Source: Oscillospiraceae bacterium
Lineage (GTDB): Bacteria > Bacillota > Clostridia > Oscillospirales > Ruminococcaceae
Assembly (NCBI GenBank): GCA_017394475.1
Contig: JAFPYQ010000012.1
Coordinates: forward strand, 1-6,113
Reading direction: 5' to 3'
DNA: 6,113 bases
Every line of letters begins with the position of its first letter. Within the stretch, counting starts at the first letter, position 1. This document shows, piece by piece, positions 1 to 6,113 of this stretch. The position numbers were made by a program, and so were the translations under genes. The notes under the pieces were generated by a model that was not told the DNA's origin, did not search any database, and saw only the letters and a list, made by a program, of their open reading frames with translations.

Positions 1-1401
1 GGCATAATGGATGATACCGTTACGGTCGTATTCGAGGCTGCCTGCTTCAACGGCGCATCGGTAAGGACCACCGCCAAGAAGCTGGGCATGAGGACTGATG
101 CTTCCTCCCGCTTTGAAAAGGAGCTTGACCCCAGGATGTGCGCTCCCGCCCTCATGCGTGCCTGCGAGCTGGTGGAAAAGCTGGGCTGCGGTGAGGTGGT
201 CAAGGGCATCATAGACTGCTCCAACGGCGTTGACACACAGAAGACCGCTCCCTTTGACCCGGACTGGATAAACAGGTTCTTAGGCACCGAGATCCCCGAG
301 GAAAAGATGCTCCATTATCTCTCTCTCCTTGACATAAAGGTAAAGGACGGCGTGGCTTATGCTCCCGCATACAGAGGGGACATAGAGTACAAGAACGACC
401 TTGCGGAAGAGGTAGCAAGACTTTACGGCTACAACAATATCCCCAAGACCATCATCAGGGGCATCGCAGCAGGCGAGCTCACTCCCGCACAGAAGCTCAC
501 AAGGAAGCTGTCCCGCGCGGCTGTTTCCATGGGCGCTTATGAGATATGCACATTCTCCTTCGTTTCACCCAGGCAGTTCGACAGGATAAGGCTCCCCGAG
601 AACAGCCCCCTGCGCAATACGGTCAACATAACGAATCCCTTGGGAGAAGATACCTCCGTTATGCGCACCACTCTGCTCCCCTCCATGTGCGAGGTGCTTG
701 CAAGGAACTACAACAACCGCAATGCATCCGCATTCCTCTATGAGATAGGAAACGAATATATCCCCAACGTCGGAGAGCTCCCCGATGAGCCTGCACGCCT
801 TATCATGGGTGCATACGGCGACAATGCGGATTTCTACTTCATAAAGGGCGCCGCAGAAAAGCTGTTCGATATCATGGGCATAGACGTTGTGGACTATGAG
901 CCCTGCAAGGGAGAGGATGACACTTTCCTTGAAGCTCCCGCATTCCATCCTGGAAGATGTGCAGTTGCCATAAAGGACGGCGTAAAGCTCGCCATACTCG
1001 GTGAGCTCCATCCCGAGACCCTTGCGGCTTACGATATAGGCACCAAGGCATACGCTGCAAAGTTCAATATCCCCGAGATACTTGCACAGAGCAGCGAAAG
1101 GAAGTACAAGCCCCTGCCCAAATTCCCCGCTACCACCCGTGACCTTGCTGTGGTATGTGATGATGAGATACCCGTTGCTCACCTTGAAAAGGCGATAGCA
1201 GAGGGCATAGGCAAGATACTCGAAAATGTGACCCTCTTCGATATCTACAAGGGCTCACAGATAGAAAGCGGCAAGAAGTCCGCAGCATTCAGTATCTCCA
1301 TGCGCTCCCACGAGGGAACTCTCACCGATGAACAGGCTGATGCAGCAGTAAAGAAAGCACTCAAAAAGCTCGCAGAACTTGGCGCTGTCATCAGGGAATG
1401 A
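1..1401 (+). CDS. pheT: Phenylalanine--tRNA ligase beta subunit, C-terminal part (5' end outside window)
   Basis: This is the beta chain of the alpha2-beta2 cytoplasmic enzyme that charges tRNA-Phe with phenylalanine. The frame is open from base 1, giving 466 visible residues against roughly 800 for a whole bacterial PheT, so about the first 40% is missing. The ATG at position 7 is internal: the text around it matches the end of the B3/B4 region, including the family signature SSRFEKELDP (about residues 35-44). Next come a B5 domain (about 80-150, with YRGDIEYKNDLAEEVARLYG), the catalytically inactive synthetase-like core (about 160-360), and a C-terminal FDX-ACB anticodon-binding domain (about 370-466, starting near KFPATTRDLAVV). 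It ends at TGA. pheS would be expected upstream, outside the window. No frameshift or odd codon use is seen. The identification is firm. Confidence 0.97.
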   Translation, partial: GIMDDTVTVVFEAACFNGASVRTTAKKLGMRTDASSRFEKELDPRMCAPALMRACELVEKLGCGEVVKGIIDCSNGVDTQKTAPFDPDWINRFLGTEIPEEKMLHYLSLLDIKVKDGVAYAPAYRGDIEYKNDLAEEVARLYGYNNIPKTIIRGIAAGELTPAQKLTRKLSRAAVSMGAYEICTFSFVSPRQFDRIRLPENSPLRNTVNITNPLGEDTSVMRTTLLPSMCEVLARNYNNRNASAFLYEIGNEYIPNVGELPDEPARLIMGAYGDNADFYFIKGAAEKLFDIMGIDVVDYEPCKGEDDTFLEAPAFHPGRCAVAIKDGVKLAILGELHPETLAAYDIGTKAYAAKFNIPEILAQSSERKYKPLPKFPATTRDLAVVCDDEIPVAHLEKAIAEGIGKILENVTLFDIYKGSQIESGKKSAAFSISMRSHEGTLTDEQADAAVKKALKKLAELGAVIRE

Positions 1402-1407
1402 TATACA
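1379..1407 (+). promoter_or_regulatory. Weak candidate sigma-A promoter for the penicillin-binding protein gene
   Basis: TTGGCG at 1379-1384 and TATACA at 1402-1407 lie 17 bases apart. Each matches four of six consensus bases. The pair overlaps the end of pheT. Initiation near 1414 would place the 1421-1451 hairpin at the very start of the leader. Pairs this weak arise often by chance, and readthrough from pheT is an equally good explanation for expression of the downstream gene. Confidence 0.2.
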
Positions 1408-1420
1408 TACCTTCTGATAT

Positions 1421-1451
1421 GCTGTTTCCCCCGCTTGCAGGGGGGAACAGC
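1421..1451 (+). promoter_or_regulatory. GC-rich intergenic hairpin between pheT and the penicillin-binding protein gene
   Basis: A 12-base arm at 1421-1432 (GCTGTTTCCCCC) pairs with 1440-1451 (GGGGGGAACAGC) around a 7-base loop. There are eleven Watson-Crick pairs and one G-T wobble. No T-run follows (the next bases are TGATATGTATTATG), so it is not a standard intrinsic terminator. The only Shine-Dalgarno-like G-tract before the downstream start lies inside the 3' arm, so the RNA stem would hide it. It could be a weak or Rho-assisted terminator for pheT, a processing or stability element, or a translational control hairpin. An 8-base direct repeat, CTGATATG, is present at 1414-1421 and 1451-1458, so it overlaps both ends of the stem. 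The structure is clear; the role is inferred. Confidence 0.5.
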
Positions 1452-1462
1452 TGATATGTATT

Positions 1463-3832
1463 ATGAATAAATTTGTCGATACACTGAGATCTATCATACT
1501 TCTGCTGTTCACCGTAGCCGCCTGCTGTGCGGGTGTCATGCGCCTGATGAAGCTGCAGCTGGTACAGGGCGGGGAATATCTGGAAAAATCCCTGAGCACC
1601 TCGGAGATAACCCAGGAGATAACCGCTCCCCGCGGGCAGATAGCCGATTATTCAGGCGAGCTGCTGGTCTCCAACAAATCGGGCTACAACATAATAGCGC
1701 AGAGCGCCTTTTTCCCCGATAAAGACCCCGTCAGGAACGAAGTGGTGCTCGGTACCGCAAAGATACTCCGTGAGGACGGAGTGGAATATGATGATATACT
1801 CCCCATCTCCTTCACGACCCCCTTTGCATTTGAGGAGGACAGGGAGGCGGATATCGAACGGCTGCGGAAGGACATAGGCGTTCAGGTCTATGCCACCGCA
1901 TACGACTGCATCGTTGCCATGTGCCGCAAATATCAGATATATTCCAGGTATACCGCCGAGGAAGTGCGCATCATCGCAGGGCTCCGCTATACTATGGACA
2001 GGCGGGATTTTTCCGTATCCAACAGGTTCACTTTTTCCGAGGATGTACCTATGGAAACGGTGGTGCGCATAAAGGAAAATGCCGCCGTACTCACAGGCAT
2101 AGATGTGTCCGAGGAGGCTGTCCGAACGGTGAATATCGGCGACGTGGTGCCTCATATGATAGGCACTGTGGGTGCTATCTCAGCCGAAGAATATGACGAG
2201 CTGAGCACTCTGGGCTACAACCTTTCCGACAGTGTGGGCAAGGGCGGTATAGAGTATGCCTGCGAGAACACGCTGCGGGGCGAGAAGGGAGAGCGCACCT
2301 TCGTCTTCATAGGCGGACAGGTGGTATCCGATACCGTCACCGCGCAGGCAGTGCCCGGACACAGTCTGAAACTCACGGTAGACAGCGATTTCCAGCGTGA
2401 GGTGCAGACCATACTCAAAAACCACATCACATGGCTCAATAATCAGACCTCATCCCAGCGGGCAGGGCAGAATGCGGATGCAGGCACCATAGTTGTGCTC
2501 AACGCCAGAACTGGCGCGCTCCTTGCAGCCGCCACACAGCCCACCTACGACCTGCTCGACTATATAGACGACTATAACAAGGTGGCCAACAGGGACAATT
2601 CCCCCCTCACCAACCGCGCCACTATGGGCCGCTACCGCCCGGGTTCCACCTTCAAGACAGTCACAGCCACAGCCGCACTCAATGAGGGGATCATATCCCC
2701 CAACACCACCGTGGACTGCCAGCACATCTACACCTACTGGGATGACTACAAACCCGAATGTACGGGCTTTCACGGCAGGCTCAACGTGGTGGAGGCCCTG
2801 CGGGAATCCTGCAACATATTCTTCTATGATGTGGGACGTATCATGGGTATAGACACCATCACCGAGTATGCCTCTCTCTACGGCCTTGGTGAGGAAATGG
2901 GGCTCGAGATAGGCCGCGGCCGCAAGATAGGCTACATAGCCTCCCCGGAGACCTTCAAGGAGCGCGGTCTCGACTGGCAGGCGGGCAACGTTGTCCAGGC
3001 TGCCATAGGCCAGTCCGACACCTACGTGACACCCCTGCAGATGGCGGCACAGGCTATGACCATAGCCAACAAGGGCGTGCGCTATAAGACCTTTATGGTG
3101 GACAGTGTCTATGACTACAGCTTTGACACTCTCCTCACCAAGACCCGCCCCGAGATAGCCTGCACCATCGAGGACAAGACAGGCTACACCTTCGACTATG
3201 TTACCGAGGGTATGAAGGAGGCTGCAAATTTCAGGGAATATGAGGGCTACCCAAAGTGCTTTCAGTACTACACGGGCAACTATCTTCTGAAAGGCCTGCC
3301 CTATGCCGCTGCCATAAAGACAGGTACCCCGCAGATGACATCGAAGAATGACACAGGTTCATCCTTCATCGGCTTCTACCCCGCGGATGATCCCGAGATA
3401 GCCTTTGCGGGATTTGTAGAGCACGGGGAATACTCCAAGTTCATGATAAGGGACATAATAAAGGCATACTATCAGAGCGATTATCTTCTCCCCGAGCTGC
3501 AGGTCATCATCGATGCCCCCGCCGTGCTTTCCGATACACAGTCCGAGCCGTCCTATGAGCCCGATGTAGACAATTACTATGACGATGACGACGAGGAATA
3601 CTACTACGATGACTACGACGACTATGAGGAAGAATACTACGCACCTGTGGAGATAGAGCCCGACTATGAGGCGATACCCTCCGAGGATACGAAGGGCGGA
3701 GACGAAGAGCCTGTTGCGGAGCAGGAAGAATACTACCCGCCCGATGAAGATGACAACTCATCAGACAATGACAGCTCATCATCCGATGAGCCCTACGAAA
3801 ATGACGATCCCGGCGGGGATACGGACGAATAG
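1463..3832 (+). CDS. Class B penicillin-binding protein (PBP2/MrdA-like D,D-transpeptidase) with acidic tail
   Basis: This membrane-anchored transpeptidase cross-links peptidoglycan outside the membrane and would be acylated by beta-lactams. A hydrophobic anchor (about residues 10-26) follows a short charged N-terminus. The dimerisation domain begins with APRGQIADYSG (55-65), in place of the usual RGxIxDRxG. A GGIE segment (261-264) typical of PBP2-type proteins precedes the transpeptidase domain. The catalytic motifs are complete: S395-T-F-K398, S449-C-N451 and K619-T-G-T622. The tail from about residue 703 to 789 is dominated by Asp, Glu, Tyr and Ser, making the protein longer than the usual 600-700 residues. 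There is no transglycosylase domain. The start is ATG 1463, which lacks a good ribosome binding site at normal spacing. A CTG at 1451, just after a G-tract, is a less likely in-frame alternative. Assignment to elongation (PBP2) rather than division (FtsI) rests on overall resemblance and is less sure than the class. Confidence 0.93.
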   Translation: MNKFVDTLRSIILLLFTVAACCAGVMRLMKLQLVQGGEYLEKSLSTSEITQEITAPRGQIADYSGELLVSNKSGYNIIAQSAFFPDKDPVRNEVVLGTAKILREDGVEYDDILPISFTTPFAFEEDREADIERLRKDIGVQVYATAYDCIVAMCRKYQIYSRYTAEEVRIIAGLRYTMDRRDFSVSNRFTFSEDVPMETVVRIKENAAVLTGIDVSEEAVRTVNIGDVVPHMIGTVGAISAEEYDELSTLGYNLSDSVGKGGIEYACENTLRGEKGERTFVFIGGQVVSDTVTAQAVPGHSLKLTVDSDFQREVQTILKNHITWLNNQTSSQRAGQNADAGTIVVLNARTGALLAAATQPTYDLLDYIDDYNKVANRDNSPLTNRATMGRYRPGSTFKTVTATAALNEGIISPNTTVDCQHIYTYWDDYKPECTGFHGRLNVVEALRESCNIFFYDVGRIMGIDTITEYASLYGLGEEMGLEIGRGRKIGYIASPETFKERGLDWQAGNVVQAAIGQSDTYVTPLQMAAQAMTIANKGVRYKTFMVDSVYDYSFDTLLTKTRPEIACTIEDKTGYTFDYVTEGMKEAANFREYEGYPKCFQYYTGNYLLKGLPYAAAIKTGTPQMTSKNDTGSSFIGFYPADDPEIAFAGFVEHGEYSKFMIRDIIKAYYQSDYLLPELQVIIDAPAVLSDTQSEPSYEPDVDNYYDDDDEEYYYDDYDDYEEEYYAPVEIEPDYEAIPSEDTKGGDEEPVAEQEEYYPPDEDDNSSDNDSSSSDEPYENDDPGGDTDE
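3569..3829 (+). other. Low-complexity coding segment: acidic, Tyr/Ser-rich C-terminal tail of the penicillin-binding protein
   Basis: This stretch encodes residues 703-789 of the penicillin-binding protein. The first part, to about 3645, is built almost entirely from GAC, GAT, GAG, GAA, TAC and TAT codons, giving runs such as YYDDDDEEYYYDDYDDY. Later parts are richer in Glu, Pro and Ser (for example SSDNDSSSSDE). It follows the folded transpeptidase domain, so it should lie outside the membrane, be disordered and carry strong negative charge. Mixed synonymous codons argue against recent slippage of a pure triplet repeat. Confidence 0.85.
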
Positions 3833-3841
3833 GCAAAATAT

Positions 3842-3869
3842 GGCGCATACGATGCAGTTCGTATGCGCC
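3842..3869. terminator. Bidirectional intrinsic terminator between convergent genes
   Basis: A perfect 11-bp stem (GGCGCATACGA at 3842-3852 with TCGTATGCGCC at 3859-3869) closes a 6-base loop. On the + strand it is followed at once by TTTTATCTT, ten bases after the penicillin-binding protein stop codon. On the - strand it is followed by ATATTTTG, and it lies eleven bases past the stop of the TM2 gene. Both T-tracts are short and interrupted, but the stem and its position between two convergent stops make shared termination very likely. Confidence 0.88.
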
Positions 3870-3879
3870 TTTTATCTTA

Positions 3880-4713
3880 TCATTGTCCCGACAGGGGATA
3901 ATAGTATTCATCCGTGGTACTTGCACAGCGGATGGCTGCCCTTACTATATCTATGATATAGCCGATGCCTCCGAGACCGCCTGTGAACAGATATACAAGT
4001 CCCTTTACTATCCTGCCCTCATAGAAGCAGTGGACACCTATCACCCCGAGGCCGATGGTAAGGCCAAGAGTGACCCATTTGTTCCTTGCTCCGGGTCGCC
4101 TGCCCGACGGGATATTCGCAAAACCCGCCGCATCCGCCGCTGCTGCCGCATTATTCGTATAGGTCTGTTTCTGATCATACACAGGCCGCGGGTTCAGGGA
4201 ATCCATGCCGCACACAGGGCAGAAACGTATCTCATCACCCAGCTTTGCGCCGCAGTTCTTGCACAGATTATCGGGGACCACCTTGACATTCGGGAAGGGC
4301 TCACGATAGGCAGTCTGCGTTGCAGCACCCCCTGCACCGCTGTTCATGCCCGCATAGGCATAACCCCGCTGCTGTTGTGAGGGGTCAGAGCGTGTAAATC
4401 CGCCGCCGAACTGACTGCTGTAGCCATAACCGCCGTCATTTCCGCCGTAGCCTGCATTGAAGCCGCCTCTGCCGGGCTCCTGCTGCTGATAGGCACCGCT
4501 GCGGACATTGTGGTAAAAGGCTTCCTCTGTGGCTCCGTTGTTGAAACTGTTCCCATCGGGGATATCAGGCTCATAGACTATCTGTGCATCTATGGGCGTA
4601 GCCCCCTGCATGAGTTCTTCCTCAAAGGAGAGTTCTCTTTTCTTTTCAAGGTCTACACCGCCTGTGGGAGCGGATTGATTTCTGTTGGCTCCGGGGCCGT
4701 AAAACTCACTCAT
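3880..4713 (-). CDS. TM2-domain membrane protein with zinc ribbon and low-complexity N-terminal half
   Basis: This is a 277-residue protein of unknown function. The N-terminal part (about 1-140) looks disordered, with Gly, Gln, Tyr and Asn enriched between about 70 and 130 (GRGGFNAGYGGNDGGYGY). A compact zinc ribbon follows, with C151-x2-C154 and C165-x2-C168. An Ala/Asn linker (about 186-200) leads to a C-terminal TM2 domain. That domain has two hydrophobic helices (about 212-229 and 236-257), the family turn GVHCFYEGR between them, and a closing IIDIV. TM2 domains occur in many bacteria with no settled biochemical role; the zinc ribbon suggests protein or nucleic-acid contact. Both helices with a short turn imply that the N- and C-termini lie on the same side, probably the cytoplasm. 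The start is ATG 4713, supported by AAGAAG at suitable spacing. It probably shares a transcript with the HD-GYP gene 50 bases upstream and ends at the shared terminator. Confidence 0.9.
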   Translation of the reverse strand: MSEFYGPGANRNQSAPTGGVDLEKKRELSFEEELMQGATPIDAQIVYEPDIPDGNSFNNGATEEAFYHNVRSGAYQQQEPGRGGFNAGYGGNDGGYGYSSQFGGGFTRSDPSQQQRGYAYAGMNSGAGGAATQTAYREPFPNVKVVPDNLCKNCGAKLGDEIRFCPVCGMDSLNPRPVYDQKQTYTNNAAAAADAAGFANIPSGRRPGARNKWVTLGLTIGLGVIGVHCFYEGRIVKGLVYLFTGGLGGIGYIIDIVRAAIRCASTTDEYYYPLSGQ

Positions 4714-4720
4714 TTCAATT

Positions 4721-4726
4721 CTTCTT
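4721..4726 (-). promoter_or_regulatory. Ribosome binding site of the TM2-domain gene
   Basis: Read on the - strand, AAGAAG lies seven bases before the ATG at 4713-4711 and matches five of six bases of AAGGAG. It supports this start. The 50 bases between the upstream stop and this start hold no clear hairpin or strong promoter, in keeping with co-transcription. Confidence 0.6.
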
Positions 4727-4763
4727 TCGGATCATCTTTCTGTATGTTTTATGGAAATGCCGA

Positions 4764-6113
4764 TCACAATATATCTTTCAGATCGACCTCGCGTTCTTCT
4801 CCTGTGCTGTTGTTTTCTTCGGGATTCTTGAAGGCGCCTTCTTCAACGAGCTTCATATACGCATCCACAACTTTTTCGTTGTAGTAGCTGCCGCGGCATC
4901 TGTAGATCTCATCGGCCACAGTAGCAAGCTCCAGCTGTTTGCGGTATACTCTGTTGGAATACATGGCATCAAAGGTATCTGCCACCGCGATTATCTGTGC
5001 CACCATAGGTATATCCTCTGCAAGCAGCTTATGAGGATAGCCTGTACCGTTGAGCCTTTCATGGTGGTAACCTGCACCAAGCGCCAGCTCGGGCATTACC
5101 TTGATCTCCTTGAGCACTTCATAGCCGTTCCACGCATGGGACTTTATCTTCTCAAACTCCTCGTCGGTGAGCTTACCAGGCTTGTTGAGGATGGCATCGG
5201 GGATACTTATCTTGCCGATATCATGGAGAAGGGCTATATTGTAGAAATCCTGCAGCTCATCCTCGGTATAGCCGCCCATTTTTTCGGCTATCATACGGGT
5301 ATATGCTGCAACTCTGAATGAATGACCCTTTGTATAGTTGTCCTTCATATCTATGCACTTTGCGAATGCTGCGATGGTCTGGTTCACCAGTTCCTTTACC
5401 TGTGATTTTTCCTTTTCCAGGGATGATGTCTTTGACTTGAAATAGAACAGGACTATCACGAGCAGAATGAACAGTGCGCACATGAATGCCACGACGCCGA
5501 ACCAGGTCTGTTCGTATAATGCGGTCTTCTTGACTATGGTGAAGGATATGGTCTGCGTCTTTGCACCGGTGGTGTCATCTATCAGGCTCATAGTGAACAG
5601 ATACCGCCCGCCGTCAAGATTGGTGTAGCTTATGGGCAGCATATCCGACTTTTTGCAGGTAAATTCCTGTTCATCGAGCCCTAACAGGGAATAGCATACC
5701 CTGGGGTCTGTGAGGCCGTAGGTGAGGGGCAGTGCATTTATGGTGATCCTCATGGCATTCTCGGGGATATTTATCCTGCCGCCGGTGGACACGGAGTATT
5801 CCTTGCCGTCTACCATCACGGATACCACAGCAAGGCGCACCTTCTTGGCACCGGTGGTGTCCTCATTGATATTCACGCCGATAACACCGTTGGAGCCCGC
5901 AATATAGAGAAATCCGTTGTCACTGCAGAAGCTCCTGGAATTTGCCGTTGCATTCACGCGCAGACCCATTTTGGAATCATACAGTGTATAGGGCATATTT
6001 CTGGTGTTGGTCAGCATGTCCTGTGCGGATACCACATATATGCCGTTGCTTGCCAGCACCCATATATGTTCCGATCTGTCACAGAACAGGTCGAAGTTGT
6101 TGGTGTAGGGGAA
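4764..6113 (-). CDS. Membrane sensor HD-GYP phosphodiesterase, C-terminal part (5' end outside window)
   Basis: The frame is open to the window edge, giving 449 visible residues. A GTG at 6059-6057 is internal, since the reading continues upstream as EHIWVLASNGIYVV, which resembles a two-component-regulator propeller (Reg_prop) blade. A second blade-like piece (NGFLYIAGSNGVIGV) follows. A beta-rich domain of Y_Y_Y type spans about 96-195, then a single membrane helix (about 204-224), a short charged linker, and an HD-GYP domain (about 240-425). Metal-binding residues expected for the family are present: H264, H297-D298 in HDIGK, H326, H350-H351 in HHERLNGTGYP, and D379. HD-GYP proteins hydrolyse cyclic-di-GMP to pGpG or GMP, so this is probably an extracellular-sensing phosphodiesterase. 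Its ligand is unknown. The propeller plus Y_Y_Y pattern is best known from sensor histidine kinases; here the output is a phosphodiesterase. The TM2 gene follows 50 bases downstream. Confidence 0.93.
   Translation of the reverse strand, partial: FPYTNNFDLFCDRSEHIWVLASNGIYVVSAQDMLTNTRNMPYTLYDSKMGLRVNATANSRSFCSDNGFLYIAGSNGVIGVNINEDTTGAKKVRLAVVSVMVDGKEYSVSTGGRINIPENAMRITINALPLTYGLTDPRVCYSLLGLDEQEFTCKKSDMLPISYTNLDGGRYLFTMSLIDDTTGAKTQTISFTIVKKTALYEQTWFGVVAFMCALFILLVIVLFYFKSKTSSLEKEKSQVKELVNQTIAAFAKCIDMKDNYTKGHSFRVAAYTRMIAEKMGGYTEDELQDFYNIALLHDIGKISIPDAILNKPGKLTDEEFEKIKSHAWNGYEVLKEIKVMPELALGAGYHHERLNGTGYPHKLLAEDIPMVAQIIAVADTFDAMYSNRVYRKQLELATVADEIYRCRGSYYNEKVVDAYMKLVEEGAFKNPEENNSTGEEREVDLKDIL

Noticed and set aside
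7..9. ATG near the left edge as the start of pheT
   Set aside because: The frame is open to base 1, and the residues here fall inside the B3/B4 region of PheT, far from a natural N-terminus.
565..1182. Open frame of 205 codons on the - strand within pheT
   Set aside because: It lies wholly antisense to a well-conserved gene, has no recognisable domain, and is explained by codon bias on the coding strand.
1421..1451. Intergenic hairpin as a standard Rho-independent terminator of pheT
   Set aside because: The stem is strong, but no T-tract follows on the + strand, so it is listed as a regulatory or structural hairpin.
1652..2155. Open frame of 167 codons on the - strand within the penicillin-binding protein gene
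   Set aside because: It is antisense to the conserved dimerisation region, with no family resemblance.
3507..3926. Arg/His-rich open frame on the - strand opposite the acidic tail
   Set aside because: Its composition is simply the reverse complement of Asp, Glu, Ser and Tyr codons, and it runs through the terminator hairpin.
3883..4380. Open frame of 165 codons on the + strand over the TM2 gene
   Set aside because: It is antisense to a gene with clear zinc-ribbon and TM2 signatures and begins just past the terminator without a good ribosome binding site.
4510..4884. Open frame of 124 codons on the + strand spanning the gap between the two - strand genes
   Set aside because: It overlaps both real genes in antisense and shows no coherent domain.
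6057..6059. GTG as the start of the HD-GYP sensor gene
   Set aside because: The frame continues to the window edge with propeller-like sequence (EHIWVLASNG) across this codon, so the gene begins outside the window.
1..6113. Defence system, mobile element or biosynthetic cluster
   Set aside because: No nuclease, transposase, integrase, toxin-antitoxin pair, CRISPR repeat or biosynthetic enzyme is visible; all four genes have ordinary housekeeping, signalling or membrane-protein signatures.

Overview
The window looks like ordinary chromosome from a Gram-positive member of the Clostridia, most like Ruminococcus and its relatives in the Oscillospiraceae. This is inferred from the kinds of protein present, the moderately GC-rich codon usage and the clostridial style of the penicillin-binding protein. 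No rRNA or other marker is present to settle it. There are four protein genes in two convergent pairs, and two of them are cut by the window edges. I see no tRNA, rRNA, CRISPR array, transposase, phage gene or attachment site.

Left half, + strand. Positions 1-1401 hold the C-terminal part of pheT, the beta chain of phenylalanyl-tRNA synthetase. A 61-base gap follows, with a strong GC-rich hairpin (1421-1451) and a weak promoter-like pair. Then comes a complete class B penicillin-binding protein (1463-3832) with all three transpeptidase motifs. It has an N-terminal anchor and an unusual tail of about 87 residues rich in Asp, Glu, Tyr and Ser.

Centre. A GC-rich hairpin with a T-rich side on each strand (3842-3869) ends both the penicillin-binding protein gene and the convergent gene on the other strand.

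Right half, - strand. In transcription order there is first a 5'-truncated gene (6113-4764) for a membrane sensor: the end of a beta-propeller-like region, a Y_Y_Y-type extracellular domain, one membrane span, and a cytoplasmic HD-GYP domain with its metal and GYP residues intact. After 50 bases comes a gene (4713-3880) for a protein with a low-complexity N-terminal half, a four-cysteine zinc ribbon and a TM2 membrane domain. The close spacing and lack of a terminator suggest one transcript.

Functionally, the left side is housekeeping (translation and cell wall synthesis). The right side looks like an envelope-sensing cyclic-di-GMP phosphodiesterase with a membrane protein of unknown job. I do not see a recognisable new multi-gene system. 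The points most worth following are the sensor-HD-GYP architecture and its TM2 partner, the acidic tyrosine-rich tail of the penicillin-binding protein, and the hairpin leader before it.
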